In this document: piece after piece, positions 40,590 to 49,368 of the stretch
Position numbering within the stretch: the stretch's first letter is position 1
Layout: each line of letters opens with the position of its first letter
Assembly: GCF_003014735.1 (NCBI RefSeq)
Contig: NZ_PYAX01000002.1
Span: 62,001 to 126,000 of the forward strand
Direction: 5' to 3'
Source: Saccharothrix carnea
GTDB taxonomy: Bacteria > Actinomycetota > Actinomycetes > Mycobacteriales > Pseudonocardiaceae
DNA length: 64,000 nt
The notes under the pieces: generated by a model
What the model was told of the DNA's origin: nothing
Database searches by the model: none
Seen by the model: the letters and a program-made list of their open reading frames with translations, nothing else
Position numbers and translations under genes: made by a program

Positions 40590-41655
40590 GTGACTGTCGG
40601 TCACCGGCCGTTGCTCCGGCAGGTGACCGACCACGTGGTGCAGGCGCAGGTGAGCGGTGACCCCGAACTGCTCCAGCGCGCCGTCGCGGTGCTGCGGGCC
40701 GGGGTGCAGGCCCGGCCGCGGGACCCGGCCGCGCTCGCCGACCTCGGCGCCGCGCTCGTCACCTGGTATGTGTTCGCCGCCGCGGCGGGTGACCTCGCCG
40801 AGGCCGGTGCGCTGTTCGACCGGGCCCGGGCCGCCGTCCGGCGGGGCGATCCCCAGCTGGCGCCTGTCCTCAGCCTCGTCGGGTCGTGGCTGGCGCTCAC
40901 CGCCGAGACCGCCGCCCAAGCCCGCGAAGCCGTGAGGGTGCTTCGCCGGGCTGTCGCTGTGAACAGCCCGACGCGGTGAGCTGGCCCGGTTACGCCTCCG
41001 CGCTCGCCGCCGCGATCCACGGCGCCTACCTGTTCACCGGCAAGCGGCGGATGCTCGACGAGGCGGTCGACCTCGCCAGGTGGGCCGTGCAGGCCTCGGA
41101 CCCTGAGCAGGACCACGACCTGCCCCGCCACCGGATGAACCTCAGCAGTGCGCTGCTCGAGCGCTTCGACCGCGCTGGTGAGATCGCCGACCTGGACGAG
41201 GCGATCACCGAGGTCCGCTTGGCGATCGCAGCTCGCGGACCGCACCAAACGGACACGCATTCACTGCAGAGCACGCTCGGCCACGCCCTGGCCCGAAGGT
41301 CGACCGAGACCGCCAACGGCGAAGACCTGGACGACGCCGTCACCGCGCTGCGGCTGTCAGTCGAACTGCCTCCCGATCACGGTGACCGCGCGCCGCACTT
41401 GACGAACCTGGCCGTTTGTCCTGCACAGCCGGTACGCGTTCCGCGGTGATCGCAACGACTTGGACGACGGCCTCCGGGCGGCCGAGGACGCGGTGACGGC
41501 AGGAGCCGGCGGGGACCGCGGCAAGTTCCTCAGCAACCTGTCGCTGTTGCAGCTGGCCGCGGTCGAGGCCGGTGACGTGCACCTCTTCGACCAGGCCATG
41601 GACATCGCCCGGCTGGCCGTGAAGGCGACCGGCGAAGAACACCCCCAGCTCGGGC
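40590..41655 (+). pseudogene. TPR protein of the CHAT-associated type, frameshifted and truncated
   Basis: GTG 40590 begins LLRQVTDHVVQAQVSGDPEL, with repeats LDEAVDLARWAVQASDP, LDEAITEVRLAIAARGP, LDDAVTALRLSVELPPD and LDDGLRAAEDAVTAGAG. These repeats sit in three different frames (shifts near 40965 and 41420). This is the N-terminal TPR array typical of actinobacterial TPR-CHAT protease proteins. The CHAT domain itself was removed by an IS21 element at about 41655. Divergent from the three-gene unknown set, which may once have been its partner. Confidence 0.65.
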
Positions 41656-42835
41656 GGCGGTGGCCGCGTAGGCGGACAGGTCGATCACGACGTGGGCTGC
41701 GGGCCCGGTCGCGGGAAGGCCGCGCAGCTTCGCCGCCGCCGAGGGCGGACGGCGTGTCTTGTGGGTGCAGGGCCTCTCGGAGGTGGAACCGGCGAGCACG
41801 GCCTGTTCGAGTGCGACGACGTGCCCCTCGTCCCGGATGACCAGTCCCGCGCCGTCGACGGCTCGCCGGTGGATGGCGACGGTCGCGGCGCGCGCGGTGA
41901 CGATCCGCAGTGTGTCGGCCCCGAGCCGGTGCCGGACCTGGACCTGCGCGCCGGCCAGGCCCGGTGGCACCGAGTAGGAGTTGCCGCGGAACGCGACCAA
42001 GGCCTGCGCGGTGACCACGCGGGCGACGTCGAACTCGGCCGGGAACGCCACGACCGGGACCGCGTGCAGCTCCTCGGTCCGCCGCGAGCTCGGCGACCGT
42101 GGCGGGCGGCCCGTCACGGACCCGGCGGCGGCCGTCCAGCTCGACCGCGAGCCGGTCGACGCCGGCTTGGGCCTGGGTGACCGTGGCGTCGTCGGCCAGC
42201 GTGCGCGACCAACGTTGCGCCGCGGAGTGGTTGGCCTTCTCGACCACGCCCTTGCGGTTGCCCCGCCGGGGAGGGCAGACCACCGACCTGACGCCGTAGT
42301 GCTTGGCGACCTGGGCGAACGCCGCCGTGATCCGGCCCGACGCCGGTGAGCAGACCGTGGCCATCCGGTCGAACCGCCAGACCCGGGGGACCCCGCCCAG
42401 CTTGCGCACCACCGCGTCCAGCGCCTCGACCAAGTGTGGGAAGTCCTCCGCCTCGGCCAGTACCGCCCGCCAACGCCCCGAGTGCGCCAACGCCCCGACC
42501 AGCAGGTGCGCGTGCCGGCCCAGGCCCCAGGCGGCGGGCGGGTCGGGCAGCTCGACCGAGTCCCACTGGGTCTCCTCGCCCGCCGGATGGGCGATGATCG
42601 CGACGTCACGACCCCTGGTGGCCTGACATGGTTCGCGGTGCGGGCGCAGCCGGTGCTCGCGGATCGCCGCGGTCAGCGACGGGTAGGAGCCGGTGAAGCC
42701 GAGGCCGACCAGCTCGTCGAGCAGCGTCGAGGCCCACAGGTGCGGGTCGTCGGCCAGCCGCGCCCGGCAGTAGGCCAGGAACGGCTCGATCACCGTCGGC
42801 CGGGTGCGTCGGCGTCTGCCCCGCACACCGGGCAC
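41655..42835 (-). pseudogene. IS21-family IstA transposase remnant
   Basis: The minus strand reads RTRPTVIEPFLAYCRARLAD, WDSVELPDPPAAWGLGRHAH, WRFDRMATVCSPASGRITAA and VVEKANHSAAQRWSRTLADD. After a shift near 42080 it continues with TAQALVAFRGNSYSVPPGLA and VVALEQAVLAGSTSERP. These are the core and C-terminal half of IstA. The N-terminal helix-turn-helix is replaced by an ISL3 piece, and no istB follows. Confidence 0.75.
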
Positions 42836-42957
42836 GGCACGGGCACACCCCGAGTGCGGGCCGTGACCACCACGATGCCTTCGCTCTCTGCCACGTCCTG
42901 GACAACCAGCGCCGGCAATCCGGAAAACACCGTCCCCACAAGGGAATCGACATCCAT
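42820..42957 (-). pseudogene. ISL3-family transposase N-terminal fragment
   Basis: ATG 42957 opens MDVDSLVGTVFSGLPALVVQ, then ESEGIVVVTARTRGVPVPCP and VCGAD, the zinc-finger N-terminus of ISL3 transposases. It is fused head-on into the IS21 remnant at about 42820. The element's 5' flank probably reaches 43060. Confidence 0.7.
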
Positions 42958-43080
42958 CACAAGATCATGACCGCGAACGGCTACTGTGCGTTACCGCCGA
43001 ATACGGGTCAGAGCCGCTCGTTTTACAGTCCCAACCGGCCCGGTCGGCCGCCCACGGGCAGGCGGGTCCCGGTGATCCAC

Positions 43081-43245
43081 GCGTGCAACGAGCGGGGTTC
43101 ACGGCACTGGACCCAAATGGAGCGGGGGACGCCCGACGGTGATCGGCGAGGCGATCCGGCAACGGATCTGCCTGATCGCGCAGACGTCCCCCGCCTCCAG
43201 CGTTCTCACCTGATTGCTGCCGAACTGCGTGCCCGGCTGCTCTGA
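43081..43245 (+). pseudogene. Second IS630-family fragment
   Basis: ACGAGCGGGGTTC (43088-43100) and the following bases repeat, with small changes, the sequence at 38747-38780, then extend further into the gene: in mixed frames NERGFTALDP, TVIGEAIRQRICLIAQTSP. It continues where the 38532 fragment stops. Confidence 0.6.
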
Positions 43246-43355
43246 TGGCCAGGCGCAGGTGGGTCGTTGTCTCAGAGGGCATGTGGCGCCTCGCCTCGAT
43301 GTCGGTTGTGGGGTGTGGCGAGTGCGAAGAGCAGGGTCGCTGCCCAGGGTGACGT

Positions 43356-43828
43356 TCACGGCTGGGGGAAGGTGACACGCATCAACCTGCTGTCCATCCA
43401 GTCTTCGAGCCGGGTCGGCCGGATCGTGCCGGGGTCGTGGGGCTGGTTGAGGTCAGCGACGATCTCTGCTAGCACCGCCTGACGTTCCGCTGGGTCGGTT
43501 ACGGGCGTGGCCCGCGCGGCGAGGTCCACACGGACCCCGTTCTTCAGGTGGAAGGTGAAGTCGGGGTTGGCGAGCAGGTTCGCATGCCAGTCGGTAGCGG
43601 CCCCACCGGCTCCGCTGCACAGGTAGGTCCTTCCGGCGGCTCGGTAGAAGAAGATCTCGATGCGGCGCGGTCTGCCCGTGCGGCGTCCCCGGGTCGTGAT
43701 GTCGATGATCCGTCGCGCGTCCCTGCGGCGGGGGTGATCTCGATAGCCCGCCGGATGCGTTCGGGGAGGTGCGACAACGACTCGTCTCGTGGGGAGTCGT
43801 TCGATCCGGCCGGGGTCCGGGTACTCAC
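43356..43828 (-). pseudogene. Deazaflavin (F420)-dependent nitroreductase-family gene with a frameshift
   Basis: Translation should start at GTG 43828, which overlaps the stop of the SDR gene by 4 bases (GTGA), and reads STRTPAGSNDSPRDESLSHL and PERIRRAIEIT. The conserved part (ARRIIDITTRGRRTGRPRRI, FFYRAAGRTYLCSGAGGAAT, DWHANLLANPDFTFHLKNG) lies in the next frame, so one base is gained or lost near 43735. The family is the DDN/PF04075 type, which reduces substrates with F420H2. A reading from 43868 joins the second frame but would not use the coupled start. Real mutation or sequencing error cannot be told apart. Confidence 0.7.
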
Positions 43829-44604
43829 ACCGGCTCGCTCTGAAGAGCGGGACCGAGCAGAAGACCACCGTCGATGACGTACTCCGACCCCGTGATGAAC
43901 GCCGCTGCCGAGGAGCTGAGGAACAGGAGTAGGTGGGTGACGTCGGCCGGCTCCCCTAGCCGGGGGATGGCGAACGGCTCAGGCGAGTAGAAGTCGGCGA
44001 TTGCTGCTGTGGCGCCGGCTGCCGGCTCGTTGATGAACGGCGTTGCGATCACACCGGGGTGGATCGTGTTCACGCGGATACCGTCGCGGCCGAGCTCAAG
44101 AGCTGCGGTGCGGGTGAGCCCCCGCACGGCCCACTTGCTGGCGACATAGGGTGCGTAGTGGGCCGTGCCCCCAAGGCTCATGGTCGAGGCGATGTTGACG
44201 ATGGACCCTCCCGCAGCACGGCGCAAGGCGGGTGCGGCAACCTTCATGCCGAGGAAGGTGCCGGTGAGGTTGATGTCCAAGATGCGCGACCAGATCGCTT
44301 GGTCAGTGTGCTCGATCGGTGCCGGTGGATTCTGGACGCCTGCGTTGTTCACCAGCACGTTCAGGCCGCCAAAGATGTCCTCGGCAGCGCGGATCGCAGC
44401 AGACCACGACGTCTCGTCAGTGACGTCGAGTTTCGTGAAATGAGCACGGTCGCCAAGCTCCTCGGCGAGCGCCGCGCCGCGGTCGGCGTCGATGTCGCCG
44501 ATCACCACGTTCGCGCCCTCGGCATGGAACGCGCGGATGTGGCTCGCGCCCTGGCCGCCGGCTCCGCCGGTGACAAGCGCGGTCTGGCTTCTGAAGCGGG
44601 TCAT
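43825..44604 (-). CDS. Short-chain dehydrogenase/reductase (SDR)
   Basis: A 259-residue cytoplasmic classical SDR. The cofactor motif is TGGAGGQG (about 13-20), followed by the acidic GDIDADR that favours NAD(H), then NNAGVQ, catalytic Ser in NIASTMS, YxxxK in YVASK and the PG motif NTIHPGVIATPF. The closest recognisable group is cyclopentanol / 3-beta-hydroxysteroid-type dehydrogenases. Its stop overlaps the start of the F420-type reductase gene by 4 bases, so the two were made together. It is divergent from a TetR regulator, with two similar operator-like palindromes between, which suggests substrate-induced control by that repressor. The substrate is unknown. Confidence 0.9.
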   Translation of the reverse strand: MTRFRSQTALVTGGAGGQGASHIRAFHAEGANVVIGDIDADRGAALAEELGDRAHFTKLDVTDETSWSAAIRAAEDIFGGLNVLVNNAGVQNPPAPIEHTDQAIWSRILDINLTGTFLGMKVAAPALRRAAGGSIVNIASTMSLGGTAHYAPYVASKWAVRGLTRTAALELGRDGIRVNTIHPGVIATPFINEPAAGATAAIADFYSPEPFAIPRLGEPADVTHLLLFLSSSAAAFITGSEYVIDGGLLLGPALQSEPV

Positions 44605-44662
44605 GAACGTCCTTCATAGGTAGGCAGACTGGATGAAATCACTGACGACCTCGAGACCTAGT

Positions 44663-44729
44663 GGTGAGTCGAGTGGCTCACCTCTTGACGAGGGTAAGCT
44701 GCGACTGTTGGCGAGTCAAGCCACTCACC
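44663..44729. promoter_or_regulatory. Two related operator-like palindromes between SDR and TetR genes
   Basis: Site 1 at 44663-44682 is GGTGAG-N8-CTCACC. Site 2 at 44710-44729 is GGCGAG-N8-CTCACC and resembles the reverse complement of site 1. A TTGACG (44685-44690) lies between. The layout is typical of a TetR repressor that controls itself and the divergent operon. Confidence 0.7.
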
Positions 44730-44744
44730 TCGTATGATCGGTTC

Positions 44745-45389
44745 ATGAGCAGTGTTGTGCCCACATACCACCAGCGGGTTGCCAAGGAGAAGCGCGACCT
44801 GATCGTGGCGGCGGCAACCGCGCTGTTCCTCGAACTGGGATATGACCGGACCTCGCTCGCGCGGATCGCAGAGCGCTCCGGGGTCTCGAGAGCCACCCTG
44901 TTCAAGCAGTTCCCCACCAAAGCGGCCTTGTTCGATGCCATCGTCACCGAGTCCTGGTCAGCCGCTGACGAGGGGGAACCTCCGCCGGCAGGCAACATCG
45001 TCGACGGACTCAGCGCCATGGGTCGCCGTTACGCCGAGCTGCTAGGCCGTGCCCAGATGACCGACCTGTTCAGGATCGTCATCGCCGAACTGCCGCGGTT
45101 CCCGGAGTTGGCCGATGCGCAGTTCTCGCACGGGAAGATGCCCTACTTCGAGTCCGTACGCAGCTACCTCCTGGCTGAGCACGAGGCGGGAACGGTGCGA
45201 ATCGAGGACGTGGACCTCGCAGCCACCCAGTTCCTGGGCATGATCTCCAACTACGTCTTCTGGCCAACACTCCTGGTGCCGGGCTGGGAGGTGAGCGCCG
45301 AACGCGTCGCTCAGGTAGTCGACGAGGCCGTCCGCACCATCGCCGCCCGGTACGCCGCGACTGGACCAGGGGCGTCCACCAACGACTGA
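44745..45389 (+). CDS. TetR-family transcriptional regulator
   Basis: A 214-residue regulator. The N-terminal helix-turn-helix (about 15-62) is KEKRDLIVAAATALFLELGY, then DRTSLARIAERSGVSRATLF and KQFPTKAALFDAIV, the TetR signature. The C-terminal ligand-binding helices show the TetR_C-like patterns MTDLFRIVIAELPRFPELAD and QFLGMISNYVFWPTLLV. ATG 44745 is chosen because it fits the usual N-terminus; the frame is open upstream. It is divergent from the SDR/F420 reductase pair, with paired palindromes in the gap. It most likely represses that pair and itself. Confidence 0.9.
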   Translation: MSSVVPTYHQRVAKEKRDLIVAAATALFLELGYDRTSLARIAERSGVSRATLFKQFPTKAALFDAIVTESWSAADEGEPPPAGNIVDGLSAMGRRYAELLGRAQMTDLFRIVIAELPRFPELADAQFSHGKMPYFESVRSYLLAEHEAGTVRIEDVDLAATQFLGMISNYVFWPTLLVPGWEVSAERVAQVVDEAVRTIAARYAATGPGASTND

Positions 45390-46159
45390 GTACCGCCGAC
45401 AACATGTCGGCCTGGGAACAGCTCCGGAGATCACCCAGTCGTGCGCGGGTTCGGGCTCGATCGTCGAGGTCCACCTTGCGCTGAGGTTCGGGGCCCAGGC
45501 GCCAGAGGCTCGAATGTCGTTATGTCCGCCCCGTCAGGTCGATCATGTCGTCGACGCTACTGCTGGAAGCGGCTCCGGTCGTCCCCCTCGGACGGGTTCC
45601 CCGGCTACCCCCGTGGTGGTAGCACCGTGATGGCCCTGCGGGCCGGAGGCAGAGCCAGGGGTCCGAGACTGGTGCTGCGGGGCCCCGGGATTGATCGGGC
45701 ATTCGCTGAACCGTGGCGCCGTTCGGAGACCTCCTGAGACGCTGCCGCACGAGCAGCACGGCCTGCCCGCGAGGGGGCGGATCGAGATCGACGCTCACCG
45801 CCGGACCACGCAACCCCACCGACGCCATGCTGCGCGCTGGTGTCGCAAGAGCCTGGTTCGACGGCCGCCCCGGCCCCTACCGTGCCGGGTATGGACGCTG
45901 CCGGCGGACCAAGCTCACGCCGGCCACACCAGCTACGCCGCCATCCGGATATTCCGGTAAGCCGCAGGATCGAAGCAGATCAGGACGACCGGCGCGGCCG
46001 GCATAACGTGGGTCCGGCCGTTGACGACGAACGATCTCGGGTCCACTGTGGGCGTTCCTCCCGAGGTCCGGATGCGCCACAACCGTCCGCCGGGCGGTGC
46101 CGCCGGGAAACCCGGCTTCTGCCTACGGCAGTGATGGCCCGCCCACGGGAACCTTCGGG
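45390..46159. other. 770-base stretch without a recognisable gene
   Basis: Open frames exist on both strands but none has a convincing start, composition or motif. A weak CTACC/GGTAG hairpin lies near 45610. Probably decayed DNA between two regulator-enzyme units. Confidence 0.5.
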
Positions 46160-46909
46160 TCAGGCGTTGTAGCCGCCGTGGGCGTCCAGCACCGCGCCCG
46201 TGACGTACGAGGCGGCGGGGCTCGCCAGGAAGGCGATCGCGGCGGCCATCTCCCGCGGATGACCCATGCGCTGCAGTGACAGCGAGCCGAGCAGCGTCTT
46301 GAGGGTCTCGGGGTCGGGTGCTTCGATCCCGCCCTCCATCAGTCCGGCTTCCACCACGTTGGCCGTGATGCCTCGGGGTGCGAGGTCGCGAGCGGCGCCC
46401 ATGGTGTACCGCTCGATCCCCGACTTGGTCGCGGCGTAGTCGGCGTTGCCGGGGACGCCGACCCGGGAGCCCAGTCCCGAGCTCACCGTGATGATGCGGC
46501 CGTCGGCGCGTAGCACCCGGGAGGCGGCCCGGATGATCGCGATCACGCCGAGGTAGTTCGTGGCGTGCATGCGATCCAGCGCGGCGGTGTCGGCGTCCGG
46601 GTCGTCCACCGTGCCCGCCACGCCGATCGCCGCGTTGTTGACGAGGATGTCCAGGCCGCCGAACTGCGCGACCACCGCGTCGATCAGCGCCGGTGCCCCG
46701 CTCGGGTCCGCCTGGTCGGACCGGAAGGCCGCGACCTTCGCGCCCGTGGCGCGCACCTCGTCGACCACGGCCTGTGCCAGCTTCTCCGAGTTGACGTAGG
46801 TGAACCCGACGTCGGCGCCCTGCTCGGCCAAGAGCCTGACGGTGGCGGCACCCAGTCCGCGGGACCCTCCGGTGACCAGGGCGACCTTGCCGGTGAGCGG
46901 CTCGTTCAT
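46160..46909 (-). CDS. SDR-family oxidoreductase, divergent from an Rrf2 regulator
   Basis: A 249-residue classical SDR from ATG 46909 with GAGGTG 7 bases upstream. It shows the cofactor motif TGGSRGLGAA (NADP-type with Arg), NNAAIG, catalytic Ser in ITVSSGLGS, YxxxK in YAATKSG and a C-terminal GAVLDAHGG typical of 3-oxoacyl-reductase-like enzymes. Substrate not deducible. The promoter region contains a perfect palindrome (46941-46963), and a related one overlies the start region of the divergent Rrf2 gene, so control by that regulator is likely. Confidence 0.9.
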   Translation of the reverse strand: MNEPLTGKVALVTGGSRGLGAATVRLLAEQGADVGFTYVNSEKLAQAVVDEVRATGAKVAAFRSDQADPSGAPALIDAVVAQFGGLDILVNNAAIGVAGTVDDPDADTAALDRMHATNYLGVIAIIRAASRVLRADGRIITVSSGLGSRVGVPGNADYAATKSGIERYTMGAARDLAPRGITANVVEAGLMEGGIEAPDPETLKTLLGSLSLQRMGHPREMAAAIAFLASPAASYVTGAVLDAHGGYNA

Positions 46910-46940
46910 TGTTCCCACCTCGCTGTTCGATCCTTCAGTG

Positions 46941-46963
46941 GTCGTAACACTAATCGTTACGAC
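46941..46963. promoter_or_regulatory. Rrf2-type operator 1, GTCGTAAC-N7-GTTACGAC
   Basis: Perfect 8-bp arms with a 7-base spacer, 31 bases upstream of the SDR start. The half site is the same as in operator 2. A further half site, GTTACGAC, lies at 46984-46991. Confidence 0.75.
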
Positions 46964-46996
46964 TCACTGTCGCAACTGTTGCTGTTACGACAGAGC

Positions 46997-47021
46997 GGCC
47001 GTAACATGGCGTGTTACGGCC
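46997..47021. promoter_or_regulatory. Rrf2-type operator 2, GGCCGTAAC-N7-GTTACGGCC
   Basis: Perfect 9-bp arms with a 7-base spacer, ending at the GAGAGGAGGG ribosome site of the Rrf2-type gene. Autoregulation is the simple reading. Confidence 0.78.
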
Positions 47022-47035
47022 GAGAGGAGGGCTTC

Positions 47036-47473
47036 GTGAGCGCCAACAGCAGGTTGACCATCGCCGCGCACGCGCTGGCCTGGATCGGCCTCTACCAGCG
47101 TCGCGGCCATGACGTGGCCACGTCCGAGCAGATCGCGGGCAGCGCGAACACCAACCCCGTGGTGATCAGGCGGCTGCTCGGCGAGCTGCGCAGGGCGGGG
47201 CTCGTGGAGTCCCGGCGTGGCGCGGGCGCCGGCTGGGCGCTGGCACGCGAGCTGGAGTCGATCACCCTGCTCGACGTGTACGACGCGGTGGAGCCCGGCC
47301 CGCTGTTCGCGATGCACCGCGCCACCCCGGACCAGGAGTGCGTGGTGGGCTACGGCATCCGGCCGGCGATGCAGGGCATCTATGGGGGCATCGAGGAGAC
47401 GCTGAGAGCCGAGTTGGCCCGCGTCACGATGCAGGACGTGCTCCAGGACGTCCTCGCGGTACCGCGCCAGTAG
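47036..47473 (+). CDS. Rrf2-family transcriptional regulator
   Basis: A 145-residue regulator from GTG 47036, placed by GAGAGGAGGG 5 bases upstream. The winged helix at about 4-85 is typical of Rrf2: RLTIAAHALAWIGLYQRRGH, then TSEQIAGSANTNPVVIRRLL and LRRAGLVESRRGAGAGWALA. After it come ITLLDVYDAVE and a single cysteine (DQECVVG). The three-cysteine iron-sulfur cluster of IscR/NsrR is absent, so it is closer to the cluster-free YwnA/HypR group that senses thiol-reactive compounds through one cysteine; that is inference. It diverges from an SDR gene and two matching palindromes lie between them. Confidence 0.88.
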   Translation: MSANSRLTIAAHALAWIGLYQRRGHDVATSEQIAGSANTNPVVIRRLLGELRRAGLVESRRGAGAGWALARELESITLLDVYDAVEPGPLFAMHRATPDQECVVGYGIRPAMQGIYGGIEETLRAELARVTMQDVLQDVLAVPRQ

Positions 47474-47553
47474 CTCTACGGCGGCGCCCTCACTGCCGGC
47501 CCGGGAGCACTGCGGCTTCGCCATGAACCTGCGTATGCCGATCACCGAGGACG

Positions 47554-48077
47554 GAACATGATTTCGCATACTCGTCGTCGACGACCAGGCGCTGTTCCGA
47601 CGTGGGCTCGTGGCCCTGTTCACCGCCGCGCCGGGGGGCGAGGTGGTCGGCGAGTCCGCTGATGGTGCCGAAGCTGTCGCGCTGGCGGGCGAGATCCGCC
47701 CCGACGTGATCCTGATGGACATCAGGACGCCGGTGCTGGACGGGATCGCGTCCACTCGTCGCATACGGCTTGTCGAGCCCCTGCGACAACCCCGCGAGGT
47801 CAAGGTCGCCGATCCGTGGGGCGACTCCGCGTGGGGCTGCATCCGGCACGCCGAAGACGTCATCATCAACGAGCCGGACCGGTGCGCACGCCTTAAACAC
47901 AGGTCGGACCACGTGGCCGACTTCTGGCACCCAACAGGTGCCGTCACACGCGTGGAGCAACTCATCGCCGACCGCGCGCGGCGGGCCCTGATCGCACTGG
48001 AGTCGGCGGTGATCGCCCCGCAAGCCAAGCCCGCACTGGCGGAACTGGTCGTATCCGCCACCGCGCGCACGCGTTGA
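47554..48077 (+). pseudogene. Chimeric remnant: response-regulator receiver fused to a polyprenyl-synthetase-like tail
   Basis: The first part is RILVVDDQALFRRGLVALFT, then PDVILMDIRTPVLDGIAS, a NarL-type receiver with the acidic DD pair and phospho-Asp. The expected start ATGATTCGC appears as ATGATTTCGC (47558), so an extra T puts the ATG out of frame. After about residue 70 the frame changes character (VKVADPWGDSAWGCIRHAED) and ends RALIALESAVIAPQAKPALA and ELVVSATART, like the C-terminus of polyprenyl synthetases. No output HTH. A deletion joined two genes. Confidence 0.55.
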
Positions 48078-48269
48078 GCCGGATCGGGTGATCGCGCCGA
48101 GGGGGCGCTGTTGATCGACTTGCCAACCGGCCAGGGGCGCGGTGACCGGGCCGGTCGTGCGCTCGGACTGGACGGGCGGACCACATCGTGGCCGTGCGCT
48201 GACCGACCTGGTCGTGATGGCACCCCACGGGCCGGGTGTTCGTCACCGGTCCGGACGTCGTGCGCAGCG

Positions 48270-49160
48270 TCACCGCAGGATCGGGGCCGAGCTCGGCGCG
48301 ACAAGTCGAGTACCGACCCAGGCGCCCAGGTAAGTGCTTCCCTGGCTGACGGAGGTGATCAGTTCCGTCGGGTTGTGGCCGGTGAGTGCGCGGAAGTCGC
48401 GGTTCAGGTGCGACTGGTCAGTATATCCGCACGCCGCCGCGATGTGGGACCACAGCGGTGGATTCGGTCGAGTGGCGAGGTCGATCGCTTTGTGGAGGCG
48501 GGCGATGCGGGCGATTGTTTTGGCAGGCAGCCCGACCTGTTCGCGGAAGCGGGCGTTGAGGTGCTGGCGCGACCACCCGATCTGGTCGGCCACGGCGTCG
48601 ATCCTCGCCCGCCCGGCCGACGTGATGAGTTGACGCCAGGCACCTTGAAGTGGTGTGGCGAGCGCTGGGCCATCGGAGATCCAGGTGGTGAGCCGCTCGT
48701 CGAGGATCCGCAGCCGTTCGGACCAGGTGCCGGCCTCGGCGAGCTGTTCCGACAACCGTCGGGCTCGCGGGCCGAGCAGCTCGTGGAGGCTGACGTCGGT
48801 GTTGGCGATCTCCTTCAGGGGGAGGCCGAACAGGGCCTTGGCGCCATGCGGCGACAACTCCACGATGACAGCTGTTTCCCGGCCGGTCTGTTCGTAGCTC
48901 GTCGGCTGGTCGCTGAGCCCCCTGACGGGTGAGGGGACGGAGGCCGCCGGTGTCCCGTCGATCGCGCGCGTGACGGAGGTGTCGATGTCGATGATCAACG
49001 TGACCGAGCCGAGCGCCGTCATCCTGCACGTGGTCGGCTCGGTCCACGTGCGGCTGTACCCACCATAGGCCAGGACGTGGCCGGCCAGCGCCGGACGTGG
49101 CAGGCGCAGCACGAAGGACGTATCGCCAGTACGGCGCATGGGCTCTGGCTCTGTGTGCAC
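48270..49160 (-). CDS. AraC-family transcriptional regulator
   Basis: A 296-residue regulator. GTG 49160 is chosen since AGGGGG lies 6 bases upstream; an ATG 21 bases downstream is the alternative. The N-terminal 190 residues are a sensor domain of unknown ligand (RMTALGSVTLIIDIDTSVTR, ETAVIVELSPHGAKALFGLP). The C-terminal about 200-290 holds the two AraC helix-turn-helix motifs (RIDAVADQIGWSRQHLNARF, then HIAAACGYTDQSHLNRDFRA and LTGHNP). It is divergent from the LamG/RHS pair (208-base gap) and may control it, though the spacing alone is weak evidence. Confidence 0.9.
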   Translation of the reverse strand: MHTEPEPMRRTGDTSFVLRLPRPALAGHVLAYGGYSRTWTEPTTCRMTALGSVTLIIDIDTSVTRAIDGTPAASVPSPVRGLSDQPTSYEQTGRETAVIVELSPHGAKALFGLPLKEIANTDVSLHELLGPRARRLSEQLAEAGTWSERLRILDERLTTWISDGPALATPLQGAWRQLITSAGRARIDAVADQIGWSRQHLNARFREQVGLPAKTIARIARLHKAIDLATRPNPPLWSHIAAACGYTDQSHLNRDFRALTGHNPTELITSVSQGSTYLGAWVGTRLVAPSSAPILR

Positions 49161-49368
49161 GTATCCCCCTGAGTACGCGACGTGCTGCCCGTGATCGATG
49201 CTAGTACCCGCTGGGCCGGCGGAGTGCTGACATTTGTCCAAGCGATCGCCAGGTAATCCCGTTAGCGTCTCGTCGTGAAGGGGTGTCAAGAGCCGCCGGA
49301 CGCGAGAAGCGCCGCGGAATCGTGACCGGGTAGGTCGGGGAGACGTCAGAGACCGGGGGGCTTCAGTC

